Assembly (NCBI GenBank): GCA_012845835.1 | Contig: JABAKD010000016.1 | Location: forward strand, 14,435,020 to 14,499,019 | Direction of reading: 5' to 3' | Source: Undaria pinnatifida | Lineage: Eukaryota > Sar > Phaeophyceae > Laminariales > Alariaceae | Length of the DNA stretch: 64,000 bases | Shown: positions 10,601-25,300 of the stretch, piece by piece | Layout: each line of letters starts with the position of its first letter | Numbering within the stretch: position 1 is the stretch's first letter | The notes under the pieces: model-generated | Databases searched by the model: none | The model's input: only the letters and a program-made list of their open reading frames with translations | Told to the model about the DNA's origin: nothing | Position numbers and translations under genes: made by a program

Positions 10601-13600
10601 GGAAAGCAATACTTAGGCTTGTAGGGCGGGTGGGAACGTGTGTTTTTTTCCTGTGCCTGTTCCCTGTTCTCGCCAGGAAGCTAGGGTTAGCTAGGGTTTG
10701 AACGAAATGACCGATGATTGCGTTCATGTTTCTAGTGATTCGCACCTAATGTTGTAACCCGTTTTTGCCTCAAACATGGATTCGTCTCATTGGGTAGCGA
10801 TTTTACTGCTTTAGAACAATGGGGGGAGGAGCGGGCGTGAAAATAACATTTTTTAGATCCTATAATCAATACCTGGTACCTGGTACCTGTGTAGGGACGG
10901 ACGATACGATACCCGAAATAGGGACGAGCTGGTCTGGCTTAGAGCCAGTCAGGACAGTTGAATGGATTTGCGCAGCGCAGTTTTGCGATTTTTGGCCTTT
11001 AGTTTTGACACGTGATTCGCAGCGCATGTGTCGAGGCGTTCAAGCTGGAACCCGCCAAAAAAAGTCGATGAGGTAAAATTATGACCGTTTGAGTAAAACG
11101 CCCACCTAGAAATTGGACGAAATGTACGTTGAAAAAACCTTTTTTTTCTTGGGTTCCCGCTTGAAGGCCCAGACAAATGCGCTTCGCATCACGTGTCAAA
11201 ATTTCACGTCAAAAATCGCAAAACTGCGCTGCGCAAAACATATTTTGTATCTCGCATCGTAGTATCTTGAAAATGGATTGGGATCTTCTGCGCGCCATAT
11301 CTCTTGACAGAGAAGGAATCAAACGATGAGACGGGTATCGATCGTTTCCCGATGCCTCAAAGAACACTCACACCCAGTTTCAGCGGCATACGCAATACAA
11401 CGTTTTCGGGCTTTGGTATACCTGGTAGACTTCAGTATCGATACACCTTCGGGAGTGACGGGATTGATTTGATTTGTAATTTCTCGACGAAAAAAACTCG
11501 GATTGAAAGAATTCCAACGCCAACAAACGCGGTACAGACCCAGACGCACAGCTGCAAAATCTGCCGTCGAAATACTTGTAAACAATTGAGAAAACGCCTC
11601 TTAAGGCTGGTCCAGCTCATAGTGGGGAATAAGTATCATGTTTTGATAGTTGGTGTTATTTTTAAGTTAACTTGAGTGGTTCCAGTTTTGTACCGTACGA
11701 TATTGTATATGATTTCCATGTACCATGTACAGTACAAGGTACAGTACAAGGTACAGTACAAGGTACAGTACAAGGTACAGTACAAGGTACAAGGTTCCCC
11801 TTCGGGATGTGTTTAGCTTGAATTCCCGGGGGTGTCTTAAGTTGAACTTGAAAAGGGGAACAAACAAAAGGCATTCCTACCTTACTATGAGCTATATTAT
11901 ATTGGTATAGTAGATTGCTATATTATATTGGTATATTATATTGCTATCGTCTATTATGTTGGTATATTATATTGCTATATTATATTGCTATACCTGGTAT
12001 GATATTGCTATATTATTTTGCTAAATGATATTGCTATATTATATTGGTATATTGTATTGCTATATTATATTGCTATATTATATTGCTATATTATATTGGT
12101 ATACTATAATCAATACAAAGACGCATGCTACGATGGAGGTACCATAGCAGTTTTGGTGTGAAATGGTTCCTGAATGACGGGGCTCCTTAACCCCTTTAGA
12201 GCCCCCGAACCCCTCCCTATACTAAACCCAAGTAATGTTGTCCCCAAAAACGGGTTTCAAGTTGTAAAGGGGTTAATGTACTAATACTATAACCTACTAA
12301 TACTGTCGTCGGAAAATACCACATTTTCTTTTTGCGTGATTCTCGTTGGGTGCTTAGCTAGGCCATGGAAGTGTTCATCCGGTACTTGAAGCGGTTTTAT
12401 TTTCTCCAAAAATCGGTTTTGTGTTAGGACATGTCTTGAGCTCTCAAATTGAGGAACCTCAGAAGAAACAACAACAACGGTTGGTGCACCTGTCCCAACC
12501 ATTGTTCGTATGGTACTCGTACGAGGTACTCGTATGATACTCGTATGACTTGAAATTTAACTCCTACTCTTTTGGTACTTTATTATAATGGTACTCTTTG
12601 AAAACACGTCCAGATGAGCTATCGCCTACAGCTCGAGCATTGAAAACATGTGCGGATTATGTAGCTCGTATAGCTCATCCAGGGCCAAAGGAGCTAGCTC
12701 ATGTAGCTCGTATAGCTCATCCTGGGCAAGCATGTGCGGATGAGCCATCGACTCTAGCTCACCCTTCCAAAACATGTGGAGATGAGCTACCTTCTGTAGC
12801 TCAAGCTGGGAAAACATGCGCGGACCATGTAGCGCCCGTAGCTCACGGGTGAGCTACCGTCGAAAAGAGCTAGCTCGAGCTACGGTGAGCTGATCCGTCC
12901 CGGGTGTGCTATTAACAAGAATTGAAATACACTAAAGCTGTGAAATCAAAGATTTCGTCGAAGCTCATATTTGCACTCTGTATGATACTACGATATCGCC
13001 TGATGGGACTTGATTGTATCTTGATTGTAGTGGGCAGACCAAAAACGACGAGCGGGATATAATTAAGCGTCTGGGAAAAGTTTGAGGCAATCCAATCCGA
13101 GTATCGTCATGTCTCACGCTTGCTTGCCTCACAGCTACTTGTATATAGCTTCCTGCGTTGCAGTTCGAGCACACATCTCCTACACCGGCAGCTCGGATTG
13201 CTCGGATTGCTCATGTGGCCGATGCTGTAATCAACTCATCTTTCCCCCTCAATTTTATCATGTTTTTTAACATCGGAAGTCCGAAAGTGGTTTGCGAGTA
13301 AAGAACCAGTAACTACTACAAGTAACTACCATAAGTAACAATTACAAGTAACTATTACTAGTAACTAATACAAGTAACTATTAATAACTCCTCGGAGTAT
13401 TAGTAACTACCAGGCATTATTTATACCGGGTAGTAGCTATTATTACCAGTAACTATTAGTAACTATTAGTAACTATTATCAACACGCCACCGTGGAAGTA
13501 ACGCCGACCTGCCCAAACAGGTTTACCTGCACAGCAGTTTACTCTGTTTCTAATACGGCAGCTGTGAGTTTGAGTTTGACGAATTGAGAGGTCGATACTA

Positions 13601-16600
13601 ACGCCGACGTGTTCAGTCGCCATGCTTGTCCTTCAGATACTTGTTTTTTCGTTGTGGCGGTCGACGCTACCACATCTCATGTACAAGCGGTAGCAGTCGG
13701 TGCGGCACTGCTACTGCTGCTGCATTTGAAACGCGTTTTTTTATCAGATCAATGGTGCTCCTCTCACTGCAATATCTGTCCTATGATACGCACAGTTCAG
13801 CAGCACAGCAGCACGCCGTACAGCAGTGCACCTATCGTATACGGCGGTCATGACGAACAGATACACTGATCCAGGCAGGTTTTGTAGTTTGAGCAAGGGC
13901 GCGTTCTACACTAACGTCAGTAGAAATAACGGCTCCCGACTTCCTTATGTTCCTGTAAATCTCGGCCTGGCTTTCTTTGTAGTTTTTCCCTGTTTTTTAT
14001 TTTGTGTCCTGTGCTATCTACTGCTGCTGTACCACGCTGTGTCATGCCTGTGTCGCAGGCAAAGGCAAAGTGCGACATATGCTGCAGAGGTAGCTTTCCC
14101 GAGAGTCTTCTCGCGTGCAACCGATGCATCACGCTCCAGCACACCTTCTGCTTGCCTATTCCGCTCGTGGCCCTCCCAGGTCCAAAGGTGAGTTATGAAG
14201 TGTGTTGCCCTTACTTGGTTACCGGCCCAGCGTGCAACCAACAAAGGCTGCAGCACTTGCTGCACAGTTTGCACCCCAAGCCCTCGTCTTCATCGCTAGT
14301 TTAGCCTTCTCCATGCCTTAAGACACGTGCCTTGAGACACATTCCTTAGTTTACCGTTTGTGTGAAGACACATGCTACGGTATCATAAAGGTGCATCAAC
14401 CATTGTGTTTTCTGAGGCTCTTGACATGACAACGTGATGAGCTCTAGTTTTCACCTCGAAAGTGTATTCATTGATTATGAAAGTGTATTCATTGATTATG
14501 AATGTGTATTCATTGATTATTAAACTGTAGCCATTGATTATGAAAGTGTATTCATTGATTATGAAAGTGTATTCATTGATTATGAAAGTGTATTCATTGA
14601 TTAGTACTGTGGGGCACACTGAAACTGCAACCCGATGACGGAAGCCATACTACCGTGGTAGCATACCATACAATGTAGTACCATAGAATGTAGCTGTAAA
14701 ACACATTCATACGAGTATTAGTAGTGCAAAACAAATAATGTCATATAATGTCATATAATATCATATAATGTCATATAATGTCATATAATGTCATATAATG
14801 TCATATAATGTCATATAATGTCAATGATGTCAATAATGTCGATAATGCCAATGATGTCAATAATGGCATTCCGACGACTTTGCAACTGGAAACCCTTTTT
14901 TTTTTTACAAAATTACTTGAAGTTAGTTTTGGGAGAGATTAAGGGGCTGGCTCTAAAGGGGTGAAGGAGCCACGTCATTCACGACAAAAAGCCGAAGAGT
15001 GCTGCCTTCATCGCAGCACGCGTCCTTAACACATACCGAAACGGCGTGCCGTAGAATTATTTCCTGCTTCGTGGGCAAGTCTGAAAACGTTTGCCGGGTT
15101 CCTTTGCGGCCGGCCTCCCCTAACTGCTTCAACTGCTTCAACTGCTTCAACTGCTTCAAGTGCTTGCCTTCGGTTGACAACTTGAACATCGATAGATCGC
15201 TTTCGAATCAAGCTATCCTTGCCCTCTGGAGTAGCCTTTGCCCCCCCCCCACCTCCTCGAACATGGCTCGTTTCGATAATCGCTCGTTACCCATAGGCGT
15301 AGGAGACGCTAACCCCGCGAAAAGTAGTCTCCGTCTACGGGCAGTCGTTTCGACGCGCTCACCACCGGTGTCGGCGATAGTGCATACGCTAGTTCTACGC
15401 ATACGCACTCGCTAAGACCGGACTATGAGGGCGTTGAAACGACCGTGCGTCTCTGTCGCAGGCTCCGTTTTCGCGTGGTTCGCTCCTCATATTATATTTG
15501 TAACGTTCTACGCGGACGCATTCGCTACCACCGGCGTTTGTCAGCGTCGAAACGACGGTATGTGAACGGCCGGTACTTTTGGAGGGGTTAGGAGGGGTTA
15601 GGGTCCCCTGTGAGTAAAGAGCGGTGAACGGCGTTGCCATGTTCTCAAGGCACCGCAGTAATCAGGGACCACAACTGCCTCTATAGTGTATACTGTATAC
15701 CGATCTGGACGTTGTAAGGACCGTTTGATGCTCATACTATGACCCCAAAGGTGGCCATGTTTCCGTGCATAGGGGTGCTGCTTTCATTAGAGCTAACCGC
15801 TCTTTGCAGAAGCCTGTTCATTGGTCAAGTGCAGGGTTTGGGTTAGGGTGAGCCATATTTTGGGACGTTTCATTGGTCAACACGCGCGCGCACGAACACG
15901 CTTACTTTGCACTTGGCTTCCTGGTCCCACCCAGACCTGACCCGGACCAAACTGACCACGGAAAAAAATGATGGTGTGTCAGTAGCCGCCGCCAGGGCTG
16001 ACCAAGAACCCGGAGCCCACGCCACGCCTGCCAAATCGGGCGGCAGCAAATCGAGGGTCGACCACACAGCTAGCCAACAGTTTATGGCGTAAGTGGGAAC
16101 GCACCCTCGTTATCTTGTCACCCCAGACATATCGTATTCTGCGACCTAAACAGCAAGAAGCGCGTTCTGAACACGCGTCGACGTGGAAGAGCGTGCAGCA
16201 GTATAATACTTTATTAACAGTGTTATGTCCTGCTAGTTGCGTGTCGTGTTTCACGTCTCCCTATAGACTGATGTATAAAGTATGTTTTTTTTTAATCATG
16301 GCTTTTTATTTACGTGTCAAGGTGTCAACTCGTAAGGAGCTTTTACCCTCGCCGACCTTCTGGACAAGCCGCAAGCCACAAGCAGTGGTCACAGGTGCCA
16401 TCCCTTCCCCCCCCCGGCACGTGCCTTTATTTGGTACGGGCACAAGGTTCAGTATTCCCACTTTGTTGCATGTCGGGGACGTTTCCTTCTCCAGTGGCCT
16501 GTGTTGCTTAGTGTCGTCGATGCTGTCATCAATCATGGTAATTTTCGACGTCTTTTGGCGTCCTTTGGCGTCTTTTGGCGACGAAGCCCCGAAGCGAGCG

Positions 16601-19337
16601 ACGACTTGCTGTGTAAGTTAGGATACCGTTGCCCTTTCGAGCACGCCTAACGTCGTTGCCTTGTGCATTTGTATAGTCTACTGGTACACTACAGCTATCC
16701 TCCGGCGGTACGTACGCTGTATCTGAATACTCCTCAAGCTTGATGCCGTCACCTCAAAGTACACCCCTCTTTTAAGTGTTAACAGCTTGCCCTTCTGCTC
16801 TTCTATGGTATCACTTCAATCCTCACAGCAGCAGCTGATAGGTTCTACCAGTCTGTTACCACACCATCTTTCCCTAGTCTTGACGGGTGGGTGCTTTGCA
16901 TGCCCCATACCCATGATTGCGCCCTTCTTTCTCTCCTTGGGGGCATTCCTAACCAGCACAACAAATGTCGGTCGGGAATCGTGACAAAAGAAAAGTTGAC
17001 ATTTTCGCACCTTCGCGAACCGTAACATTGGTCAGGCATCCTGAGTTGAAATACTTTCGAAAACATCGGTAAACAACTGATATCAGGATTTCTGACAAGA
17101 TAACGTGATTTTGTTTTGGGAAAAAACGCGGCTGTTCACAATTTCAACTTAGGGTTAGGAATCGTGATTTTGTGCGTTCGTTAGAAACGACTCTTAGTAT
17201 AATGCAACTCCACCCACAGCTCGCTCTGTCCATTGAAGGTATCTCCCATCCTTTGCTCGGCCACACCTCCTATTTCAACAATCAGCATACGTCCTCTATC
17301 CCCTACCCAATCTCGCCTCCACTAGAATTGTATTCCCTCTCCCCTATCCAATCGCGCCTATTATATTAAGATGCGACACATGGTCCTCTATACTGTCGCC
17401 CCGGTGGCGTGTCAGGTTATCCTCGAGCCTGGTATAGGTCGGTTTCGCGAGTTCGAGCACCCCCGAGTGCATGCTCGTATAAATTCGTAGGGACTTTTTC
17501 TTGTGCACAAATTGACTTGCGGAAAGCGCGAGAGCATGAGTTAGCAACACTCGATGAAACATCGACGAGCAGTGGGATTGCTGAACCCTATGCGCGGTAA
17601 AAATTGAAGGCAAGAACCGAGGAGCAGAAAGGACGACACCTGTGACAACGGCTTGTCCAGACGCTGGAAAGTAGAAGTGTGAAAGAAAAAAAAAATCCCC
17701 CATCCGATCACGCCTCCTAATTTTTCATGCAATCATTGCGTCCCCTATCCCCTACCAATTTTTGCCTCCTATAGTTTCATTCGATCATTGCGTCCCCTGT
17801 CCCAATACCCAATCACGCCTCCTAATTTTTCATGCAATCATTGCGTCCCCTATCCCCTATACCCAATGATGCCTCCTATATGATGCCTTCTACATTTACG
17901 TTCAATATATCGCTTCAATAGCTCCATTTTACTTCGTTCAACTTTCGACAGAAACCTCAGCCTCCATCGTGAAGTTAGCAGCCGAAGGGTTTTCCTTTTC
18001 CCCCCGCCCACTGTCTCACTGTCTCATATTCATGCATGCTCCTGGTCTGTACCATTTCACCGCATCACTACAGCACAGTATCAACGTTATAGCGTACTCT
18101 CAGCAGTACTTTCAGCAGTACTCTCAGCCGTACCCGTGAGTTGCTGCAGAGTTTCGCTGTATCATTCGAAGGTCGTGCGGACGAAACGTGATGGTGTTAC
18201 GATGTTATCATCTTCGCTCATACCAGGTTATCGTATCACGTATCGTTATCATATCTGTTGTGCATATTATATTTGGTCACATGTTGAAATGTACCAAAGG
18301 TATGTTATCATGTTGAACGACTGCTGTATTGCCAGCAGGTATGTACGAGTTTCAAGAGCCGGCCCCTTGTGCACTATTTTCGTTAGTCTAAACGCCGTAC
18401 AGACATACCAGGTGTATCTTGAGACATACCAGGTGTATCTTGAGACATACCAGGTGTATCTTGAGACATACCAGGTGTATCTTCTTGTGAGTACCTGGTA
18501 CGTATGACGGCAGTATGACAGCAGCACCACGTCGGTATCACCCGAATTTGTCCGTGTACCATTCTGTGCTCGTAGCATAAGCATTATAAAGTGCAATAAC
18601 TTTTGGCGAGGGACCACAGCGATTCGAACCCACGATTAACACAAAAATCTGCATATTCCCGTGTTTTTTGTAACCTTTTGGTTCTGACTGCTACATACCA
18701 GACCCCGTAAATACTAAATGGAATGTGTGCGATAGCGACCCATTCTATTAATAGCAGTATGCCCGGTACATAACAGAGTTGCGGCATGCCTGTCACATGA
18801 TAACCTTCGTAGGGAGTTATTCTTGCTTGCGCATAAATTGACTTGCGGAAAGCGCGAGAGCGTAAGTTAGCAACAACACTCGATGAAAAATGGCCTAGCA
18901 GTGGGATTGCTGAATGAACCCTATGCATGATGCGCGATACAAATTGAAGGCAAGAACGGGGGGGAAGGGACGGCACCCGTGACCACGGCTTGTCCAGAAG
19001 CTGGAAAGTAGAAGACTTCAAGTGTCAAAATAAAATAGAATAAAAAATAGGGGCATGTACGCTGTAAGCTGTATGCTATATTGACGGCCCTCTCCTAAGA
19101 AAGAGTTCCAGGACAAAAAACGTAATGCGATAATGACGGGAATCTGGAAATATGCAGAATAAGAAATTCGACAGGTATTAATAGTACTAATAATACTACT
19201 ATTAATAGCAGTATTAATACTATTAATACTATTAATACTATTAACAATAGTATTTACAGCAGTAGTATTGATACTATGCTCAATACTCAGGCTATTGTAG
19301 GACACACCCACCCTTTCTCAACTAACGAGAACTAACC

Positions 19338-19398
<61 letters not shown>

Positions 19399-22300
19399 GT
19401 AGTAGTAGCAGTAGTAGTAGTCCATTACTGTAGACTAATAGCGTAAAGCGAACTATCTGTTTCTTGTCAGAAGGGCGGTAGTTTATGTATAACATTACGA
19501 GGTATATGTCATCAACATCAAATCTCCTGGTACCTGGTATGATATGATACCAGGGACTGGGCATCAAGTTTTTGTTGACTTCGGATTATCTATTGTTATT
19601 ATAATATTATAAAAATTAAAATAAACTCCAGCTGTGAGATCGAAGATTTCGTCGAAACTCATCTTTGCAAGCTGTGTGTGATACTCCGATCGCGCGCATT
19701 ACGAGTTGTGTGTCCTCATTAAGGATATAGGTCGGCGACTCCCCTTACAACTACAGTGTAGCTATCAGGGTCAACAGGATGATTTTAGTCAGTCTGTGCG
19801 CGGAAACTATAAAACCCGTTTCTGAGGGGGACAAAATCTGACAGCTGTGAAGGGAAAGGGGGGCCTGGTTTTGATCAAAAGCGAGCGGGTTTGGAGGGGG
19901 GCGGGGGGGGGGGGGGAAAGGGGCAATTTGTGCATGTAAGCTATAAATCCTTTCGAGGGGATATTGTACGATATGATACTGACATGATCTTTTTATATTG
20001 ACACCGGCCACCGATGTGTTGACGTCTGGGGTATCCTGCCAATGTCATGATAGTATAGGCCGTGTTGTATGTGTTGTAGCGCTCGTACACGTGTCGCGCG
20101 AACTACGGCATGTTACAAAAATGCTACAAAAGTATGAGCTGTGAAATACTAGTATATCGCTATGATATGATACGTCCGTCTATTTGCGTGATATTTGTTT
20201 GTAGCTGGTGGCGGCCGGGGGGGGGTACAAGTCCCGAGGCGTGAGGTTGGTAGTACTGTAGATGTATAATGTGCCAGGTATAACACCGAAGATGGGTTGC
20301 GGAGTGCTGTTTGTAAACAAGGTAAACAAGGCAAGGACAATGATGCTAAAAACGTGTACGATCGTGCCTCGCTGTCTCCTGTTGCCTTCCTGTTTGGTTG
20401 GGTTGCGGAAACACAGAAGACGCGTTGCGGAATGCTGCTTGTAAACAAAGCACGAACACTGAAGCAAAACCTGTACGATTTGCCTCGCTGTCTCCTGTTG
20501 CCTTGTTACCTGGTAGAGCGGTACAGGACCCCTATGATTACACGTATGAAAACACTAGAATATAAACAGGGTAGTAAGAAAGGCAGGCCGACATTTACAA
20601 GAGTGTCTGTAATGTACCAGGTATGCTTTAGCCTTCGAACTGAAGTTATACTGAAGTTAGTGTGGAACGCACCCTCCCCCAAATAAGCCCAGCTTGGTTC
20701 ATATCTACATTTCTTACAAGGTTCTCCTCCTCGATGAGGTTGGCTTCAAATCCCGGGGATGTCGCAAGTTGAGCGGGAAAAAGGTGACACAACACTCGTT
20801 AAAACACTCAAGCGAAAAAAATTAGCCACTGCCCAAGTAACCCGGCAAGCAGCACTGACTGTTAATAGCCCAAACGAATGTGTAGTTTAGACTGTTACAG
20901 TAGATGTCTTGCACTGTAGCATGTCTCTGTAAATGTAAGATTTACTACCGCATATCGCTCATATCACAACACCACCTATTAACGGGATGGATTTCCCATG
21001 AGACGATTTTTTCCGAAACAAGGGGGGGGGGCATACACAGCAAAGACCCGGGCTAAAAAAATACGAGATTATGCATAGTCTACAGACGTGGCATACCATT
21101 CGGCCTTTGCCCTCAACCGGATGTTGAGAAAACTACCTTCCTTGGAAAATCGTCGACATGCACGGTATATACGGTATGTTGCTGTACTTTAGTAGAGCTA
21201 CTCGTAGAACAATATGGATTTTATGAGCCCATGCATATCCAAGAGATGGTCTTGACATATGCCGAAGCCTAAAACAAAGATTTCTGCTTGTAGGTGTTTC
21301 GATTTGTCGGAGAGTGTTGTCTTGCTTGCTGCAGACGGCATGCTTTTGCAGTCCAGCAGAGCTATGCATATACCGGTAACTTTTTTGGTGTTGCACACAA
21401 GTCCACGCTGCGGTCATGACAGAAAATCGCAACCCAAAACCAAGACCACTGCTTGTCTTCAGCAATTTTATTTTGTTCTGAATTGGACTGTTGTAGCGAT
21501 CTGCTGTTGTTCTGACTTGGAGGCGTATGCGTCTCGCTCTCCCTTCCTCCCCCCTTTTCTCTGGCCCGTTTGTCACCTTTTTAGCGTATACAGCAGTATG
21601 CCTACATAAGACCAAGATGTACTTTACCTCTTTTGTGTTAAAACCTTTTTCGTCGCATGTCCTTTTCGCAGTGGTCGTGTGCCGCTTGCAGCGAAATCTC
21701 CCAGCGCCCCTACCCTTCAAGGACACGAAAAACTCGAAACGGTGCAATCGGAGGAGGTCAAGCCTCAGCTAAATATTCATCCAATGGGGTGGCTAAACCT
21801 TCATCCAACGGATCTCAAGCCAACGAATCTCTAGCCGACGGATCTCAAGCCAACGGATCTCTAGCCGACGGATCTTTAGCCAACGGATCTCTAGCCAACG
21901 GATCTTTAGCCAACGGATCTGAAGCCAGCGAATCTAAAGCCAACGGATCTCAAGCCAAAAGATCTCGAGCCAAAGGATCTCAAGCCAACGGATCTCAAGC
22001 CAACGGATCTCAAGCCAACGGTGCTATCGCCAATGAAAAGGGGATGGAACCGCCCCCTGCTGGTGATCGCAAGCGCCCGAGGGAATCGCCTCAAGGAGCG
22101 GCAGACGCCACGAGTACGAGCGACGCCGCGCCAGCCTTTGACGGTGCTGTGCCGGCAAAGGCGGGCGGAGCGCGTTCACCTGACAACGACCGTGAGGAGA
22201 CCTGTATCGTTTTGTATATTGTGTCCATGTCCCTAAAAAAGCGAGTCATATTTGGTTTATTGTCCATGGTATTGTCCATGGTATTGTCCATGGTGTTGTC

Positions 22301-25300
22301 CATGGTGTTGTCCATGGGGTTGTCCGTGGTATTGTCCATGGTGTTGTCCATGGTATTGTTCATGCTATTATTGTCGGGTCGATGTTCCCCAAAAAAACAA
22401 GCCACATCTGTTATTGCCCATGTCTGTACTATTATAGTGTACTAGTGCTGTGGTATCGATGTCTCTCAAAAGCGGGCTCAGTTTGCATTATTGTCTATAT
22501 CTGTCTTCCTGTCTCAAAAAGCGAGTTCAATTATTGTCTACCAGGTATACCTGCAGTACTGTCTTGTCGACGCCCCTCAAAAGCGATACCCATTTAGATC
22601 TATACCTGCATTGTTATAGAGTCGGTGTCCCTCCAAAACGAGTTCCATGATTGTCCAGTCGAGTACCTGTGTTGTTGTCTCCACCTCTAGTTCGAGTATC
22701 TCTTTCCCTGTCATACTGTTTCCAAAGCGATTTCCATTGTCGTCTGTCTGCACGTGCAGTGTTGTCTCGAAATCGAATCCCATTGTTGTGCGTACGTGTC
22801 TTAGTTGTCTCAAAAAGCGAGCTCCGTTGTTGTGTGTACCTGTTTTATTGTCTCCATAATTTATTTATTTATTCCACTACTGTCTGGATGTCTCGATCTC
22901 TATTTAGTGTCAGTGTCCCTAAAATGCGAGTTGGATTTTTTTGTGTAGCTGTGTCACTGTCTCGATGTCTTACGATGTCTTACGGTCTAGCCTCACTCGA
23001 GTTGCGTTACCGTCTATACGTCTATGCGCGTCTTAACTGCCTGAAATCGACTTCAACTATTGTCTACCAGATACACCGCTTTTATTGTCTCCTACCGCAG
23101 GCGACTTCCGTTACCCTACTGTTACGAGCACTGCACCGTATTACTGTCGTGTCGTGTCGTGTCGTGTCGTGTCGTGTCGTGTCGTGTCGTGTCGTGTCGT
23201 GTCTTGTCGTGTCGTGTCGCGTCCCTTACAGGAGAATTTCATTATTTTCCGGACCTGTCTCAATTGTTGAAAACAAACGAGTTCCGTTTATTGTGCTATA
23301 AATCTGTATTTCTGTCTCAAACGGCGAGTTCTATAAATGTCTATACCTCTCGTTTTCTCGAGAGCGAGTTCCATTATTGTCCAGCCCTGCATTGTTGTCC
23401 ATCCCTGCATTATTGCCGTTCCGCCAGTTTTTAAAGTTTCCAGTGCTTGCGATCGGATCCTTGTGTGCTTGTGTGCTTGTGTGTCGCGGCTGTCCCAACT
23501 CAGGAGGAGACCCGTCATACAACCCCGGGACAACCGTAACCATCTTTTGCCGGAGGGACTTGGATAGGTATTTACGCTGGAAGGCTCGGAAGCTGGCGCT
23601 CCAAGACGAGGAGAAGAGGAGAGAGGAGGAGACCAGGTACACCTTTGGCATCACACCGGTAAGGTCGTGATCCCTCTCATAACAAATTCATATATAAGGT
23701 ATTGGTATTAGGCTATGATACATTTATTGTTTGAGAAAAGGTGTGTCCTGCACTAGCTTGAGTATAGTATGTATATAGTAGTAGTAGTACTGTTAATAGC
23801 TGTCGAGCTTCGTGTTTCCCCGTCATTTTTTTGGCTAACTTTGTTGTCCCGTGCCTCTTTCTCAGGAGAAGGCCGGTACTGCTGTTTCTTATGAGAGGAC
23901 CGGTATTGCTCTTTCTTAGTTCTTAGTCGAGTTCATGTCGGGGCTCTTTTGAGAGGGCCGGCAACGTCGATAGTTGTATGCAGTGCAGCAGTGTGTAGTG
24001 TCGTAAACAAAGAATCACGCGCGGCATTTCCAGGTTCAACCAACTCTTTTGGAAGATGGCATAGTGCTGGTCCCCCTGTAGTGCCGGTGTGTGCCAGCCA
24101 ACACTACCGGCACTATACAGGACACCGGCACTATTGGGTGTATTACCGATACTGGCACCAGTGTACCGGGGTCCGGTCGTGCCAAGCGATTTCACCGGCA
24201 CTATGTCGGCAGTAGGCACTATTCAATCGGCAGTATAGGGGGACCCCCAGTGCATGATAACGTGTCGGCCTGTAGTAGTCGCTGTTAGTGGTCGTAATCC
24301 ACGCTTTTTTTTTGTTTTGTATCTTGTGAAGGTGGTTTGGTGTAGTACCTGGTACCTGGCACTATATTACTGTCTAATATTACTAGTGCAAGGATAATCG
24401 CACACTGATTCCAAGTGAAGTGAAAGTGTAATCGTGTGCGCATTTCGAATGGGGCTATAACTGACGTTATAACCAACTCTTCAACTAATATATCGATATT
24501 ACTGCTTGCGGTGTAAGAGGCGGCTACTACTAGCCGAGTGGAAAAGGCTTCACCGTATTGTAGAGGTTCTTCAATAAGGCGTTATCCCCATATAAGGCGG
24601 TATGCCGATATAAGTTGGTATCCCGATGTAAGGCGGTATGCCTACATAAGGCGGTATCCCTATATAAGGCGGTTGAAATGGCTTGACAGTTGACACGACT
24701 ATTAATAGGCAATTGCACCCACAACCTGAAATAAATACTTGTAAGAGGTGAATAAGGCGGATAAGGCGGTCACACGGTACTGCTCTGGCACACCACGGCC
24801 TCGCGCCTTACTGGAGGACCCTGCTGTAAGGTGGTGTACCCTCTTCTGTCGTGCCCAGTGGTGCGGCTGACGTCTGGAGAACAGCTAAGATAGAAATGGC
24901 AATGCTATGTCTTTTTAGCTCGTCGCCCAGACCACACTACCAATAGTTTTTATGCAATGCACGGAAATAACGTACAAAGATGCAGGGCGGTGTATGTAGG
25001 GCGTAACCGTAACATGGTCTGATTGTCAGGAGGGGATTTATTTCCGCGGCCCAGGTCACAAAGAAGGGCGATATTTCTGCGTAGAACATAGCCGAAGCGT
25101 AGCAGACACCCATAGCAGTCGCAAGACAGGAGCGGCAGCAGAGACAGCAAGAGGAGGAGTACAGCTCGCAACAGCAGCAGAAAGCATGATGTGTCGGAAG
25201 CACGTGTTCGCAGAGGACCCACTGTAGCCGACGCACAGAGGCACGGAGGAGGAGTGTTGGGTGCACGAGCGCAACCTCAAAGCTGCGTACAGCAGTGTTG

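Noticed and set aside
11304-11675. 123-codon plus frame
   Set aside because: No recognisable motif and no flanking splice sites in phase with Gene B exons.
15907-16092. Coding-like plus stretch (HATPAKSGGSKSRVDH) with a strong ATGGC|GTAAGT donor
   Set aside because: It lies in the intron that splits the PHD finger and would enter in phase 1 and leave in phase 2, breaking the clean exon 4 to exon 5 join. It may be an unused or nested exon.
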